Shown here piece by piece: positions 39,218 through 47,983 of a stretch of DNA of 55,708 bases. The DNA is from Planctomycetota bacterium (GTDB taxonomy: Bacteria; Planctomycetota; Planctomycetia; Pirellulales; Lacipirellulaceae): assembly GCA_024278955.1 (NCBI GenBank), contig JAJRSE010000060.1:1-55708 (forward strand), written 5' to 3'. The position numbers and the translations under genes were made by a program. Under the pieces are notes generated by a model, which did not search any database, had not been told where the DNA came from, and worked only from the letters and a program-made list of their open reading frames with translations. The first letter of the stretch is position 1, and each line of letters starts with the position of its first letter.

Positions 39218-39248
39218 CTCCTCCCCCCCCGGTGACGGGAGAGGAGGA
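39218..39248 (-). terminator. Terminator-like hairpin after a PEP-CTERM gene
   Basis: CTCCTCCCCCCCC pairs with GGGAGAGGAG a few bases after the PEP-CTERM protein gene at 39263. A second C-rich/G-rich inverted pair lies at about 39147-39176. They probably end the transcript of that gene. Confidence 0.55.
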
Positions 39249-39262
39249 TCTTAGATAGGTCT

Positions 39263-40342
39263 CTAGCGACGGCGAAAAACAAAGGCCGTCGAAAGTGTTG
39301 CAATCAGAGCCAATAAAGCGCTTGCCGGCTCGGGTATCGCACCGATTCCGCTTAGCGGTCCACTTGCGCTGCCAAACTGGCCTTCCCATTCACCCAGGTC
39401 GAGGCCATCGACAGTGCCATCACCGTTCGAATCGCCGTTACTGTTGTCTACTTGGCCGCCCAAGCCGAAGCCACGCTGCCACGTCAGAAAGTCGGCACCA
39501 TCGACATCTCCGTCTCCATTGAAGTCGGCCGAGAGTCCGGCGGTAGCTACTGTGACTGAGAAATCATCAAAAACCACCCCTAGACCGCCCCCGAAAAAGA
39601 TGTTGGAGTTGGTGTCATCCATTACGCCCAATTCCGGTACGGCGGATTGCAAATTGGTGTCGAAGGGAATGCTCGTGAAATCTGCCGCAAACGCCCCACC
39701 CACGTAGTTCGCATCCACCGAAAAAGTGGCTTGCTCAGTGGTAGAGTTCCATGACAGTTGCAAACGACTCGTGCCACTGCCGACGAGGCCAAGCGGATCG
39801 GCCGAACCCGCTGCTAATCCACCCGCAGCATCCGTTAAAAACGTTTCGGCTGCAACACTTCCTGGGTAAACATCATCTAAAAGGTCTTGGACGACCTGCG
39901 TTGTGCCGAACTCACCGTGAACCCCGCCATTGGGACCACTTGCTGAATTTGGTGTTACCCGCATATAGACCGTCGGAACCTGATCGGGCTCACCAAACCG
40001 TCCAAAATTGGATTGGCCGATCCCAAAGAACCCGCCCGCATCAAGGGTATCGATAGGTCCGGGAACGGTGACCGTGACTTCCGCAACAAAATCGACACCA
40101 AAGTAATTTGTTTCGACCGTCCGCACGTAACGGCGATCATTAAACCCGTCTCCTGCCGGCGTTCCTAAAGTTACCTCGCCACCGGAGAAGGTTGCTGGAA
40201 AGGCATTATCCTGATTCTCTAGATTGCTAGGCAAGACATTGCCGCTAAAGTCCTCGGTAAAAGAGTGCGCTCCAAAGGCGGCATTACTAATCGCAAAGAC
40301 GCCCATGACCACAGCACAACTTAAACTCTTCAATAATCTCAT
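39263..40342 (-). CDS. Dockerin-type PEP-CTERM surface protein
   Basis: After a signal peptide (LSCAVVMGVFAISNAAFGA) the protein has about 240 residues of a beta-rich, lectin-like region of unknown family. Two dockerin-type calcium motifs follow (DFNGDGDVDGADFLTWQRG and DSNGDGTVDGLDLGEWEGQ), then a PEP-CTERM tail, IPEPASALLALIATLSTAFVF plus RRR. Exosortase systems cleave such tails and anchor or release the protein. GAGGAG precedes the ATG. It is one of four proteins with PEP-CTERM tails at the C-terminus or inside the chain in this block. Confidence 0.9.
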   Translation of the reverse strand: MRLLKSLSCAVVMGVFAISNAAFGAHSFTEDFSGNVLPSNLENQDNAFPATFSGGEVTLGTPAGDGFNDRRYVRTVETNYFGVDFVAEVTVTVPGPIDTLDAGGFFGIGQSNFGRFGEPDQVPTVYMRVTPNSASGPNGGVHGEFGTTQVVQDLLDDVYPGSVAAETFLTDAAGGLAAGSADPLGLVGSGTSRLQLSWNSTTEQATFSVDANYVGGAFAADFTSIPFDTNLQSAVPELGVMDDTNSNIFFGGGLGVVFDDFSVTVATAGLSADFNGDGDVDGADFLTWQRGFGLGGQVDNSNGDSNGDGTVDGLDLGEWEGQFGSASGPLSGIGAIPEPASALLALIATLSTAFVFRRR

Positions 40343-40584
40343 TTTTCGTTCTCCTCAAAACAGGTGTACTATGCAAGTGGAATTTGGGAGCATTTGTTCT
40401 GATTCGTCCTGCGTTTCCACAGCCGTCCATCCCTACAGAACGAGCTCCCATCGACCTACTGCATTAGAGATACGCACTCTAAATGAAAAAACCTCTCCAC
40501 TATTCCCTTGTTCCCTGTCACCAACGGAACTGCCACGCAACGTTCGATGACATGGTCAAACACATCAATCAGTTCCTCCATTTG

Positions 40585-40610
40585 TTAGAATTAGAATTAG
40601 AATTAGAATT
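40585..40610. repeat. Hexanucleotide tandem repeat (TTAGAA)4
   Basis: Four exact TTAGAA units stand in a non-coding stretch upstream of the dockerin/PEP-CTERM gene. Copy number could vary by slippage and alter leader length. Confidence 0.7.
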
Positions 40611-40642
40611 GAGCTCCTGCCTCTCGCCCAGACCATTCAGAC

Positions 40643-40678
40643 CTCAACCGCTAGCGACTGCCGCCGCTAGCGGTTGAG
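40643..40678 (-). terminator. Hairpin after a PEP-CTERM gene
   Basis: CTCAACCGCTAGCG pairs perfectly with CGCTAGCGGTTGAG across an eight-base loop, about 60 bases after the stop of the gene at 40737. It lacks a T run but sits where a terminator is expected. Confidence 0.5.
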
Positions 40679-40736
40679 AAAATACCTACCTTTCGACCTC
40701 CAAATTTGGAGAGCCGACCTTTCCCAATCTTAGAAC

Positions 40737-41702
40737 TCAGCCAACACGCCTACGCATGAAGAGCGCGCTAAGGGCAAACATGCCAAGGACGAGCGAGGAC
40801 GGTTCGGGAACTCCAGAAATCGTCACATTGTCGAAGGCGATGTCTTCATCGCCCGCATCCAAGCCTGAAATGACAATACGGAGATCAAGAGTTGATCCAG
40901 TACCACTTATAGCCGCTCCATACGTGGTGAACACATCGGTAATCTCTGCACCATCGCCAATGCCATCGCCATTAGTGTCGACCCGCGGTTCGGTATCATT
41001 GCCAGTACTTGCCGACTGGATTGCGAAAATTCTAGTCCATGGGCCGGCTGGATCGTCGAATGCCAGGGCACTATCGAAACGCACCTCGACAAACACCTCG
41101 CCATTACCGTTCCAATCCTCCTCGGTCTGGGTGCCATCCGAGTTGGTGGCATCATCTTCAGCAAACAACGCAGAGAACTGTAAGTCAGTAACACCAGCTA
41201 TGTTGATGTCATCCCATAGTACATACGCTCTTGCAACTGCAGTATCCATCTCGAGAGCGACAGGTATCGAATCGTTGTCTTGAGCGGTAAAAAAACCATT
41301 TCCCTGAACATTTGTGAATTCAATAAACGGTCTGTCAAGAGGCTCGGGAGGCATCTCAAGTGCAGGATCGGTAAGGCCAACTAAAATTCCATCGACGGGG
41401 TTGCGACCAAAGTAATCGTCGACGCGTCCAAAGTAATCTTCGTAATCGGAGCTAAAATCCGAAGCGCCGGAAGTGGCGGAACCGCCAGCAATAACCGGAT
41501 CAAAATCACCGATGAAATTAATCTGCGTAGGGTCGACAAAAATCTGCGTAGGACTGCCGGTGCCATTCGCAGCGTACAGACCGTATGTCGCCGCACTATC
41601 TTCAAAGTCCTCAAACAGCGCCGTCACCTGAGCGTACGACGATGAAACCATCGTACCCAAAACAATTGCCATTACGGCAAACACACTAGTAACTACCTTC
41701 AT
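40737..41702 (-). CDS. PEP-CTERM surface protein
   Basis: The 321-residue protein has a signal peptide (VTSVFAVMAIVLGTMVSSSYAQ), an acidic beta-rich body, and a C-terminal PEP-CTERM tail (VPEPSSLVLGMFALSALFM plus RRR). There is no dockerin repeat and no known enzyme motif. The ATG at 41702 follows GGAGGG eight bases upstream; an upstream ATG at 41720 is rejected. Role unknown, probably a secreted surface component. Confidence 0.88.
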   Translation of the reverse strand: MKVVTSVFAVMAIVLGTMVSSSYAQVTALFEDFEDSAATYGLYAANGTGSPTQIFVDPTQINFIGDFDPVIAGGSATSGASDFSSDYEDYFGRVDDYFGRNPVDGILVGLTDPALEMPPEPLDRPFIEFTNVQGNGFFTAQDNDSIPVALEMDTAVARAYVLWDDINIAGVTDLQFSALFAEDDATNSDGTQTEEDWNGNGEVFVEVRFDSALAFDDPAGPWTRIFAIQSASTGNDTEPRVDTNGDGIGDGAEITDVFTTYGAAISGTGSTLDLRIVISGLDAGDEDIAFDNVTISGVPEPSSLVLGMFALSALFMRRRVG

Positions 41703-42151
41703 TAGAAACACCCTCCACAAAAAAAAAAGAAAAGCGAGGCACAGCTATTCACGAAAATGGCCATTTGCCCGATTTTCCTCGGACTACAAAAACTACTTAT
41801 TAGTGCTACTATCCACCGCTAGCATTGCCGTCAATGACGACGCAGTTGTTAACCCCGGCATGAAAGCGAGATTTCGATGGCGGTTAGTACTACTTACCAC
41901 TATAGACGGGTCTTACTGCTGAAGGCAAGGTTTTCGCCACTATTTTTCCGAAAACAGCAAAAATATTTTCTCACTAGAACCTGTAATCTGTGGGTAAAAC
42001 CTGGTCAGCTACGAGTGCGATGCCCCAAGATCGACGGATACCAGACGGGGTGATTTTCACGCTGCTATTGCCGGGGTGTTTTCGACTTCTCTCGATTCGA
42101 TGCCTTTTGCACACCGGGCAAAGGCGATTACGGTATATGAGGTGAAACCGA
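41703..42151. other. Long non-coding region upstream of a PEP-CTERM gene
   Basis: About 450 bases between the NHL gene and the PEP-CTERM gene hold no convincing gene. It probably contains the promoter and leader of the PEP-CTERM gene. Confidence 0.5.
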
Positions 42152-43222
42152 TCATAGCGGAACGTCAGCCCCTTCAGGTTGCTCCTTCGGCCGGGCTGTG
42201 ACCGGCACGAACTTTTGTGCCCGCTCGCCATAGATATCGCCCACATACAGATTTCCTTTCGAGTCCTGTGCAATGCAGTGGACCCCAACCGCCTCGCCCG
42301 GCTTGAGTCGCGAAACGTCTGGTTTGCTCTTATTCGGTCCGATATCACCGAGCGGTATTGACCAGACCTGTTGAACCACCCCTTCCGAGGAAAACCGCAT
42401 GAAAAGCTGGTCTTTGAACTCGGGCGCTTTGCCGTTGCGAACCCACCAATGGGGGGACGACCCGCAGACCCAGAGTTGATCGTCCTTGGTGACGGTAAGC
42501 CCCCAAGGCATGATTATGTTGGACCATTGGTCTAGGAATTTCCCCTCCTGATTGAAAATCTGAATGCGCCCGCTATTCCGGTCCGCGACATACAGGAGCC
42601 CTTTCGAGTCGACCACGATCGCATGGGGTAAAACAAATTGGCCTGGAGCCGATCCGTATTCCCCCCAGGTTTTGATAAATTTTCCGTCCTTGTCGAAATG
42701 AACGATCCTTCGATTACCATAGCCATCCGTGACAAAAATGTCGCCTGCCGGCGTAATTGCCATGTCGGTCGGCATGTTGAAATGCGTTTGGTCTTCGCCT
42801 TTTTCTCCGCGAACGCCCAGGGTGAGAAGCAGCTCGCCTTCTGGGGTATACTTTTGCACGATGTGTAGCCCAAAATCGGCGACCCAAATGTTTCCTTCTG
42901 GGCCAATACGAAGCTGGTGGGCATCCTTAAAACGATCCTTCCCCCAAGTCCGCACGAACTTGCCTTCGGTCGTATAGACCTGAATCGGATCGGAACCTCG
43001 ATTGAAAATCCAAACTTGATCCTTCCCGTCGATGGCGATGCCCGATACCCAACCTTTGCCGCTCACATGCTCGGGGCGCTGAGGCCAATCAGGATCGACG
43101 TCGTACTCGGTAATCGTCGGCTGTTTAGCGTAGCCAAGGTTCTGAGCTTCAGCAGCCGCTTGATGGAATACCAAGCCGATCAGAGGTGCGGCGAAAATTG
43201 AAAGATTCGAGAGCTTGCGCAT
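42152..43222 (-). CDS. Secreted NHL-repeat six-bladed propeller protein
   Basis: A signal peptide (LSIFAAPLIGLVFHQAAAEA) is followed by NHL-type blades: IQVYTTEGKFVRTWG, VQKYTPEGELLLTLG, IVHFDKDGKFIKTWG and IQIFNQEGKFLDQWS, with GLLYVADRNSGR and GNLYVGDIYGERAQKF. The pattern resembles peptidyl-alpha-hydroxyglycine alpha-amidating lyase-like proteins, but activity is unproved. The ATG at 43222 matches the start codon region copied into the duplicate at 44574. It follows the hydrolase-like gene by 26 bases and is probably co-transcribed. Confidence 0.88.
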   Translation of the reverse strand: MRKLSNLSIFAAPLIGLVFHQAAAEAQNLGYAKQPTITEYDVDPDWPQRPEHVSGKGWVSGIAIDGKDQVWIFNRGSDPIQVYTTEGKFVRTWGKDRFKDAHQLRIGPEGNIWVADFGLHIVQKYTPEGELLLTLGVRGEKGEDQTHFNMPTDMAITPAGDIFVTDGYGNRRIVHFDKDGKFIKTWGEYGSAPGQFVLPHAIVVDSKGLLYVADRNSGRIQIFNQEGKFLDQWSNIIMPWGLTVTKDDQLWVCGSSPHWWVRNGKAPEFKDQLFMRFSSEGVVQQVWSIPLGDIGPNKSKPDVSRLKPGEAVGVHCIAQDSKGNLYVGDIYGERAQKFVPVTARPKEQPEGADVPL

Positions 43223-43248
43223 GATGTTCGTTCCTAACATTATAAGGA

Positions 43249-44484
43249 TTAGTTTGAGGGAGTTGCTTTGATCGTAGACCTGTCACCGAGCTCGTCAAGT
43301 AACTCGAATGGCGGCTCTTCGCCCCTTTCTCGAGTCGTAAAGAAATTGAACAGAAGTATTCCATCCGCCCCATCATCCCAGAGCTGACGAGCGATATCGC
43401 GATAAGTCTCTAACTTCCGCTCGACTTCGATCGAACCGTATAGCGGGAAACTTGCCGGCACCAGCTTGCGAAATTCTTCGATCGGTAGGGAAAAATCGTT
43501 ACGCAGGTAATGTGAGACGACGAGGAAATCGACGAGTCCTTCATTCGCCCAGGTGACCGGGTCGAGCCCAATCCCCAGATTCTGCTCCGGGCGGGCTAGG
43601 ATACGAGCGGACACCTTGAGCGGCCGTCCACGTTTCTTGCCTACCTCGCGAGTCATTTCGCGGACCGAGCGAACCCACTCGGTCATCGTCGCGACATGTT
43701 TGTGGCCCTCGTCTTGTGGAAAGTAAATCGGGAATCTCTGGAAATCGAGGTCGATTCCATCAATGGCATACCGCTGGCAACATTCTCGCAATTCAGCCAG
43801 CCTCATCGCTCGTACTTCGGGAATCGCAAAGTTCAAAGCACCCGGGAACCAGGAAGCTACCATCGGGTGGACTTTATGGTCGGGGCTTCCGCCAATAATC
43901 TCCTTAAACAAAGGGAGGATTTCATCACCGTGCTTGCCGACTCGGCACTGGGGATGGTCCACCCAAAACTTCGAGACGATAAGGCTGCCCGGGGTTTGCA
44001 CATCGTGAATTTCGTTGAGCCGTAGAGTGATGAAGACTTCAAGCCCCTTTTCACGAGCGCGGTCGACAACCAGCCCGATTGGATCGTGGCCAGCCTCGAC
44101 CAACGCATGTAGATTAGAAATGCCTCGGGCCAATGATTTTTTTTTCTCGGGCTTCGCACCCTCCTCGTAAGTCTCCTTCAACTTTTCTTCGCTGAGCAAC
44201 GTGCCGATCATTTCAGTCACCTTACTGGGATACAGCAGAGGCATCCCGTAATTGGGACAGATGAAAAACGTGGTCACCTGAGAGTCGGCCACTTCGTCGA
44301 CATACGAATAGACGTCGGCAGGCAACATCGGCGGCTGCTTGTAAATAAACATATTGCCACCGTCGCTGTTGTAGATGATTCGCCGGGGGCGTTCGGGCTC
44401 TGCCGCTCTACAAGCGGTGGCGGCAACGGTGGCGAACAAGAGCAACACGAAGCCGCAAGAACGAAGGGGCAGTAGATCGATCAT
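43249..44484 (-). CDS. Secreted TIM-barrel glycosyl hydrolase-like protein
   Basis: A signal peptide (FVLLLFATVAATACRAAE) is followed by a TIM barrel resembling GHL10-like families: RRIIYNSDGGN at the first strand, DRAREKGLEVFITLRLNEIHD, YAIDGIDLDFQRFPIYF with clustered acidic residues at a barrel strand end, and DFLVVSHYLRND. The substrate is unknown. The last 55 codons are repeated as a fragment at 44608-44772. It forms a likely operon with the NHL gene downstream. Confidence 0.85.
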   Translation of the reverse strand: MIDLLPLRSCGFVLLLFATVAATACRAAEPERPRRIIYNSDGGNMFIYKQPPMLPADVYSYVDEVADSQVTTFFICPNYGMPLLYPSKVTEMIGTLLSEEKLKETYEEGAKPEKKKSLARGISNLHALVEAGHDPIGLVVDRAREKGLEVFITLRLNEIHDVQTPGSLIVSKFWVDHPQCRVGKHGDEILPLFKEIIGGSPDHKVHPMVASWFPGALNFAIPEVRAMRLAELRECCQRYAIDGIDLDFQRFPIYFPQDEGHKHVATMTEWVRSVREMTREVGKKRGRPLKVSARILARPEQNLGIGLDPVTWANEGLVDFLVVSHYLRNDFSLPIEEFRKLVPASFPLYGSIEVERKLETYRDIARQLWDDGADGILLFNFFTTRERGEEPPFELLDELGDRSTIKATPSN

Positions 44485-44607
44485 TGTCAGAGAGTTCCTG
44501 GGAGGAGGTAAGCGATTGGTGGTGTTTGAACAGTCCCGTAACTGCCAAAAGATATTAGTCTTCGTACCTGCGATTGCGCATGATGTTCGTTCCTGGCATG
44601 ATAAGGA

Positions 44608-44772
44608 TTAGTTTGAAGGAGTTGCTTTGATCGTAGACCTGTCGCCGAGCTCGTTTAGCAACTCGAACGGCGGCTCTTCGCCCCTATCTCGAGTCGTAAA
44701 GAAATTGAACAGAAGTATTCCATCCGCCCCATCATCCCAGAGCTGATGAGCGATATCACGATAAGTCTCTAA
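44608..44772 (-). pseudogene. Duplicated C-terminal fragment of the TIM-barrel protein gene
   Basis: A 199-base segment (44574-44772) matches 43215-43413 with about 12 substitutions and no gaps. It holds the last 55 codons of the hydrolase-like gene (LETYRDIAHQLWDDGADG to KATPSN), the intergenic spacer and the first codon region of the NHL gene. The rest of the second copy is missing. The boundary is broken by a 25-base insertion (44773-44797) after which nine matching bases resume. Confidence 0.85.
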
Positions 44773-44821
44773 ATTTGACACCTTTTTCCCCTCATGACTT
44801 CCGCTCACAAAAAAACGACGG

Positions 44822-44838
44822 CAGTGCCATTCGTACTT
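44822..44838 (+). repeat. 17-bp inverted repeat flanking sialidase gene, left copy
   Basis: CAGTGCCATTCGTACTT occurs here and in inverted form at 46065-46081, on either side of the sialidase gene. The right copy lies just past the 3' end of an IS4-type transposase remnant, so both are probably insertion sequence ends. Confidence 0.65.
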
Positions 44839-44863
44839 GATACTTTTTTTCTTTCCTGCCTGG

Positions 44864-46018
44864 CTACAAACTTAATAAGCAGCCATCCACATAGGTTTTA
44901 TGATAACCGGGCAGCGCAGGATCACTGGCATAAAATACCACATAGAGCGTATCCCCTCCCATGGAAAGCATCGCATGCGAACCGCCAGTGGCGGAATTAT
45001 GGGGGATACCTTTCGTTCGCGAATAATAAGGGTGCCCTCGGTATTTCCAATGGATGCCATCCCGACTTGTAAACAGAGAGGTCGTACGTCGGCAAATTTT
45101 TGAATCTCTCAGTCCGCAAAGCATGACCAATCGACCGGAGGGCAACTTGCTGATTATTGGGTAAATTCCAGCGATCCCAGTTTCGATCGGTTTCGTCCAA
45201 GTGATCCCATGATCTTTGGACTGACACCTCCATAACTTATTTTCCTTGTAGTCCTCTCCCTTATGAACATCCACGCGAGCATATGCGATTATCACGCCAT
45301 TATCCAGGACCGCATAAGCCGTTTCATTGAACCTTTGCTTCACTTCTTCAGTTGAAGGCGGGTCCTCAAAAGCTACTTCGAGCCGCCCCCAATGTTTGCC
45401 TCCATCAACACTGCGAAAAAAACCGGCTCCATATTGATACTCGGGATTTTGATGAGAAGGGTTTGCATAGCAATAAGCCGGTATGAGAAGATCGCCATTT
45501 CCTAACTGATAGATGGCCCCCGTCGTTACGGTTAAACTTTCAGGCGGAGTATCCAAAAAACCAAGGGACTGAAATGATTCGCCATTGTCTTGGCTGACTT
45601 GCAACTCGAGGGTTGATTCGCGATTTCCAAAAACAGATTTTCGGCTTGTGTCGCTGTGGGAAATTCGGGTGACCAGCAATAACAGGTCTCCATCGGGAAG
45701 CTGGACAAGTTGGGCAGCGAGTCCTTCCTTAGGATCTTTCGGCTCGACAATTCGATAGGGTTGCGACCAAGTTTTCCCCTTGTTTTTTGAGCGGACGAAG
45801 TAACATGTCGAGCCTGCAGCGGAGTCGCCTTTGTTGACAAATGTCGCGATCAGATCACCCGATTGGGTTTGAATCAACCCTCCTGGTGATAGCGCATCAA
45901 CGATTTGGTCATTCACTGGTCCATATCGCAACACCTTCAAGGGTGCCTCTTCGGAAGCTGCCCGGGAAGAGGTGCCTAGGCTTGATGCAAATACCAAGAG
46001 GACAAGAAGCGTTTTCAT
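44864..46018 (-). CDS. Secreted sialidase/BNR-repeat family protein
   Basis: After a signal peptide (LLVLLVFASSLGTSSRAA) the 384-residue protein has a six-bladed sialidase-like fold with Asp-box motifs: SKNKGKTWSQP, SQDNGESFQSLG, SVDGGKHWGRL, SKDHGITWTKP and SRDGIHWKYRG. It also has the family features FNETAYAVLDNG and GSHAMLSMGGDTLYVVFY. Such enzymes may cleave terminal sialic acid-like sugars; activity depends on an arginine triad that I cannot confirm. The ATG at 46018 starts the signal peptide. It is bracketed by inverted 17-bp repeats. Confidence 0.88.
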   Translation of the reverse strand: MKTLLVLLVFASSLGTSSRAASEEAPLKVLRYGPVNDQIVDALSPGGLIQTQSGDLIATFVNKGDSAAGSTCYFVRSKNKGKTWSQPYRIVEPKDPKEGLAAQLVQLPDGDLLLLVTRISHSDTSRKSVFGNRESTLELQVSQDNGESFQSLGFLDTPPESLTVTTGAIYQLGNGDLLIPAYCYANPSHQNPEYQYGAGFFRSVDGGKHWGRLEVAFEDPPSTEEVKQRFNETAYAVLDNGVIIAYARVDVHKGEDYKENKLWRCQSKDHGITWTKPIETGIAGIYPIISKLPSGRLVMLCGLRDSKICRRTTSLFTSRDGIHWKYRGHPYYSRTKGIPHNSATGGSHAMLSMGGDTLYVVFYASDPALPGYHKTYVDGCLLSL

Positions 46019-46064
46019 GGGAATGTAAATCCTCGGTAAAGATGAAACAAAGGTGTCCGAGACT

Positions 46065-46081
46065 AAGTACGAATGGCACTG
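46065..46081 (-). repeat. 17-bp inverted repeat flanking sialidase gene, right copy
   Basis: The complement of CAGTGCCATTCGTACTT, 18 bases beyond the stop of the transposase remnant, consistent with the 3' end of that insertion sequence. Confidence 0.65.
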
Positions 46082-46098
46082 TCGTGCCGCAAGTAGTT

Positions 46099-46431
46099 TC
46101 ATGTGCATTGTTTGCGAAGTTCTCGCCGCAATTCGTTTATTGGCTTCTGCATCCACTTGTAAGGCTTGGGTCTGCGTTTGACCACGAGTGGTTCAAGTCG
46201 TTTAGGACGGTTGGCGACTTGGCACTCCGCTATCTGTTCCAGCAGCGTTCGACGGTAGTTCTCCACTTTCGCTTTATCAATCAGCCCGCATGAAGTGAGC
46301 ATCCACGACGTAAGGAGGTATTGGCAAGTACTTATAAAAAAGATTTGGCGTGGTTGCTTCTCATGCAACAAAGCGGCACCAGCGGCTGTGGCACGGATCA
46401 AGTTATGGCCGAGCAGGGCCTTGTTGCACAA
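46099..46431 (-). pseudogene. IS4-type transposase, C-terminal remnant
   Basis: About 110 codons resemble the end of an IS4-family transposase: LLGHNLIRATAAGAAL (the YNLIR-like segment), KQPRQIFFISTCQYL and the basic tail RPKPYKWMQKPINELRRELRKQ. The DDE catalytic region is absent, so the gene is broken. Its frame is closed upstream at about 46440. The call rests on recognised motifs, not a search. Confidence 0.75.
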
Positions 46432-46553
46432 CTACAAAATATCGTGGCTAGTAACTCGATGCGCGCGACTACATGTTGTGGAAAAAGTGGATTATTAGAC
46501 AAGGCCGGTAGACATATAAAAATCTCCTTCTCATAGGCAGGATGGCATCGCTC

Positions 46554-47912
46554 TCAAACCACGATGCTATAGTATTCACTTACCAGGGGCAGTAGTCCGG
46601 CGCGATCCAATTTTTCCAAAGGTGCCCGAAACGTCACTTGAACGACTCCCGGATGTCGTCCGATTTCGATGGCACCGGTGATCGTTGCTCGGTTCTTCAC
46701 TTCGGCAACCGACATCTTTAGCAATGCAGCTGCCCGCTGCAGGCCATTTTCAGTCGCTGCGTTTAAGTCGACAGCTGTACCGATCACAGAAATCGGCGCG
46801 GTTTCTTCAATCGCTTCTAATCCAAAACTCTTGGCGAGAGTTAGCGCACGATCCCGTTCCTTCTCGGATAGCGGACGAGCGAGGTACGGCAAGTCTTCAA
46901 GTAGCGGCAACAGAATCGGCCCATCAATGCTCAACCCTTTGAGAACCTGGACTCGCAATTTGACAGTTCCGGCCACATCGCAAGTATGGCCAGCGATTTC
47001 GCCGTCTCCTTGCAAAGCGTGCATGTCGCCCAAGTAAATCCCACCACCGGCAACTTTTACTGGACAAATTAGGGTTGCGCCTGATCGAACGGCGTCAATG
47101 TCCATGTGCCCGTCGGTTCGCTGCTCGAGCTCTTCTGCTGTGACCGAAAATTCGTGTGGCGCATCGATCAGAAAAACACCAAAATCACCCGCGTTGTGCG
47201 AGTCGGGCAATCGGACCCCAGGCGTGGTCCCTAGTTGCCCGAGAAACGGCCGCGTCCGTACGGCAACGCCGACCAAATCGTGCGAGGCAAACGTCAGAAT
47301 CGGGTTTTGAACAGACGCTTCCGGTAAGGCTGCATAACGGGCAGCGTCTCGAGCGATTTCTTCGGCTGCTCTCCGGTCGAGTGTGACACCCATCGAACGG
47401 TCTTCATCGAATGCAACCGTATAACCATGACTGATGACAAAGGGAGTCGCGTCCGCGTCGCACTTGGCACAACGAACCGAGGTGGGGCCGATTCCTTTTA
47501 CGACGGTCTTCGGATTCTTCGTACCACAATTGGGACAGCAAGCGGCAACGTATGGGTCACCGAGAAATCGCCCTTCCACGGGCCTGTCGTTTCCGGAAGC
47601 GGTAGCCAAAGACGTGACGGTGATTTCTTCGATGTGGATGGCGATTGCATCGCCAACCTCAGCCCCGGCAACGGCCACGGGCTGGGTGACTTCATGCCCA
47701 CCCCGTATCGCCGGAGTGATCATCGGCCCCCAGCAGCCTGGCGCCGTATGGGCAATGATTTGGCCGCCGTCTTTCACGGGTCCCAGCATCGGGCACGCCG
47801 GATCGAGCAGTCCGTCTGTCAACTCGTTGACGACCAGAGTTTCGCATCCTGCTGACGGATTCCCCAATCGCTGAGAAGTAGCTCCGGAATCTATTGGGAC
47901 TTGCGTCGACAT
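46554..47912 (-). CDS. Acetamidase/formamidase family protein with zinc-ribbon-like insert
   Basis: The 452-residue product fits FmdA/AmdA: PGCWGPMITPAIRGGHEVTQPVAV region, VRTRPFLGQLG, SHNAGDFGVFLIDAP, AGGGIYLGDMHALQGDGE and GTAVDLNAATENGLQRA. These enzymes hydrolyse formamide, acetamide or related amides to ammonia in the cytoplasm. An insert with CCPNCG and RCAKCD could bind zinc or be structural. GGAG lies eight bases before the ATG. No signal peptide is seen, unlike its neighbours. A link to deacylation of amide-bearing sugars is only speculation. Confidence 0.92.
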   Translation of the reverse strand: MSTQVPIDSGATSQRLGNPSAGCETLVVNELTDGLLDPACPMLGPVKDGGQIIAHTAPGCWGPMITPAIRGGHEVTQPVAVAGAEVGDAIAIHIEEITVTSLATASGNDRPVEGRFLGDPYVAACCPNCGTKNPKTVVKGIGPTSVRCAKCDADATPFVISHGYTVAFDEDRSMGVTLDRRAAEEIARDAARYAALPEASVQNPILTFASHDLVGVAVRTRPFLGQLGTTPGVRLPDSHNAGDFGVFLIDAPHEFSVTAEELEQRTDGHMDIDAVRSGATLICPVKVAGGGIYLGDMHALQGDGEIAGHTCDVAGTVKLRVQVLKGLSIDGPILLPLLEDLPYLARPLSEKERDRALTLAKSFGLEAIEETAPISVIGTAVDLNAATENGLQRAAALLKMSVAEVKNRATITGAIEIGRHPGVVQVTFRAPLEKLDRAGLLPLVSEYYSIVV

Positions 47913-47983
47913 AGAACACTCCAGGTTAATCGGAACATGTTTTAATTTGATTCGATTTTCTCATTGCGACAATATCCTCAAAC

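Larger units (their letters stand above)
40343..40736. other. Intergenic region with simple repeat and hairpin
   Basis: This 394-base gap holds four tandem copies of TTAGAA (40585-40610) and a perfect 14-bp inverted repeat at 40643-40678. No gene is seen. Confidence 0.6.

Noticed and set aside
22172..44787. AAAAAGGTGTCA at 22172-22183 and its complement at 44776-44787 as a shared element
   Set aside because: Twelve bases can match by chance in a window of this size and the flanks do not align.
46321..46536. Plus-strand open frames over the transposase remnant
   Set aside because: They are shadows of the minus-strand IS4-type sequence, which has recognisable transposase motifs.
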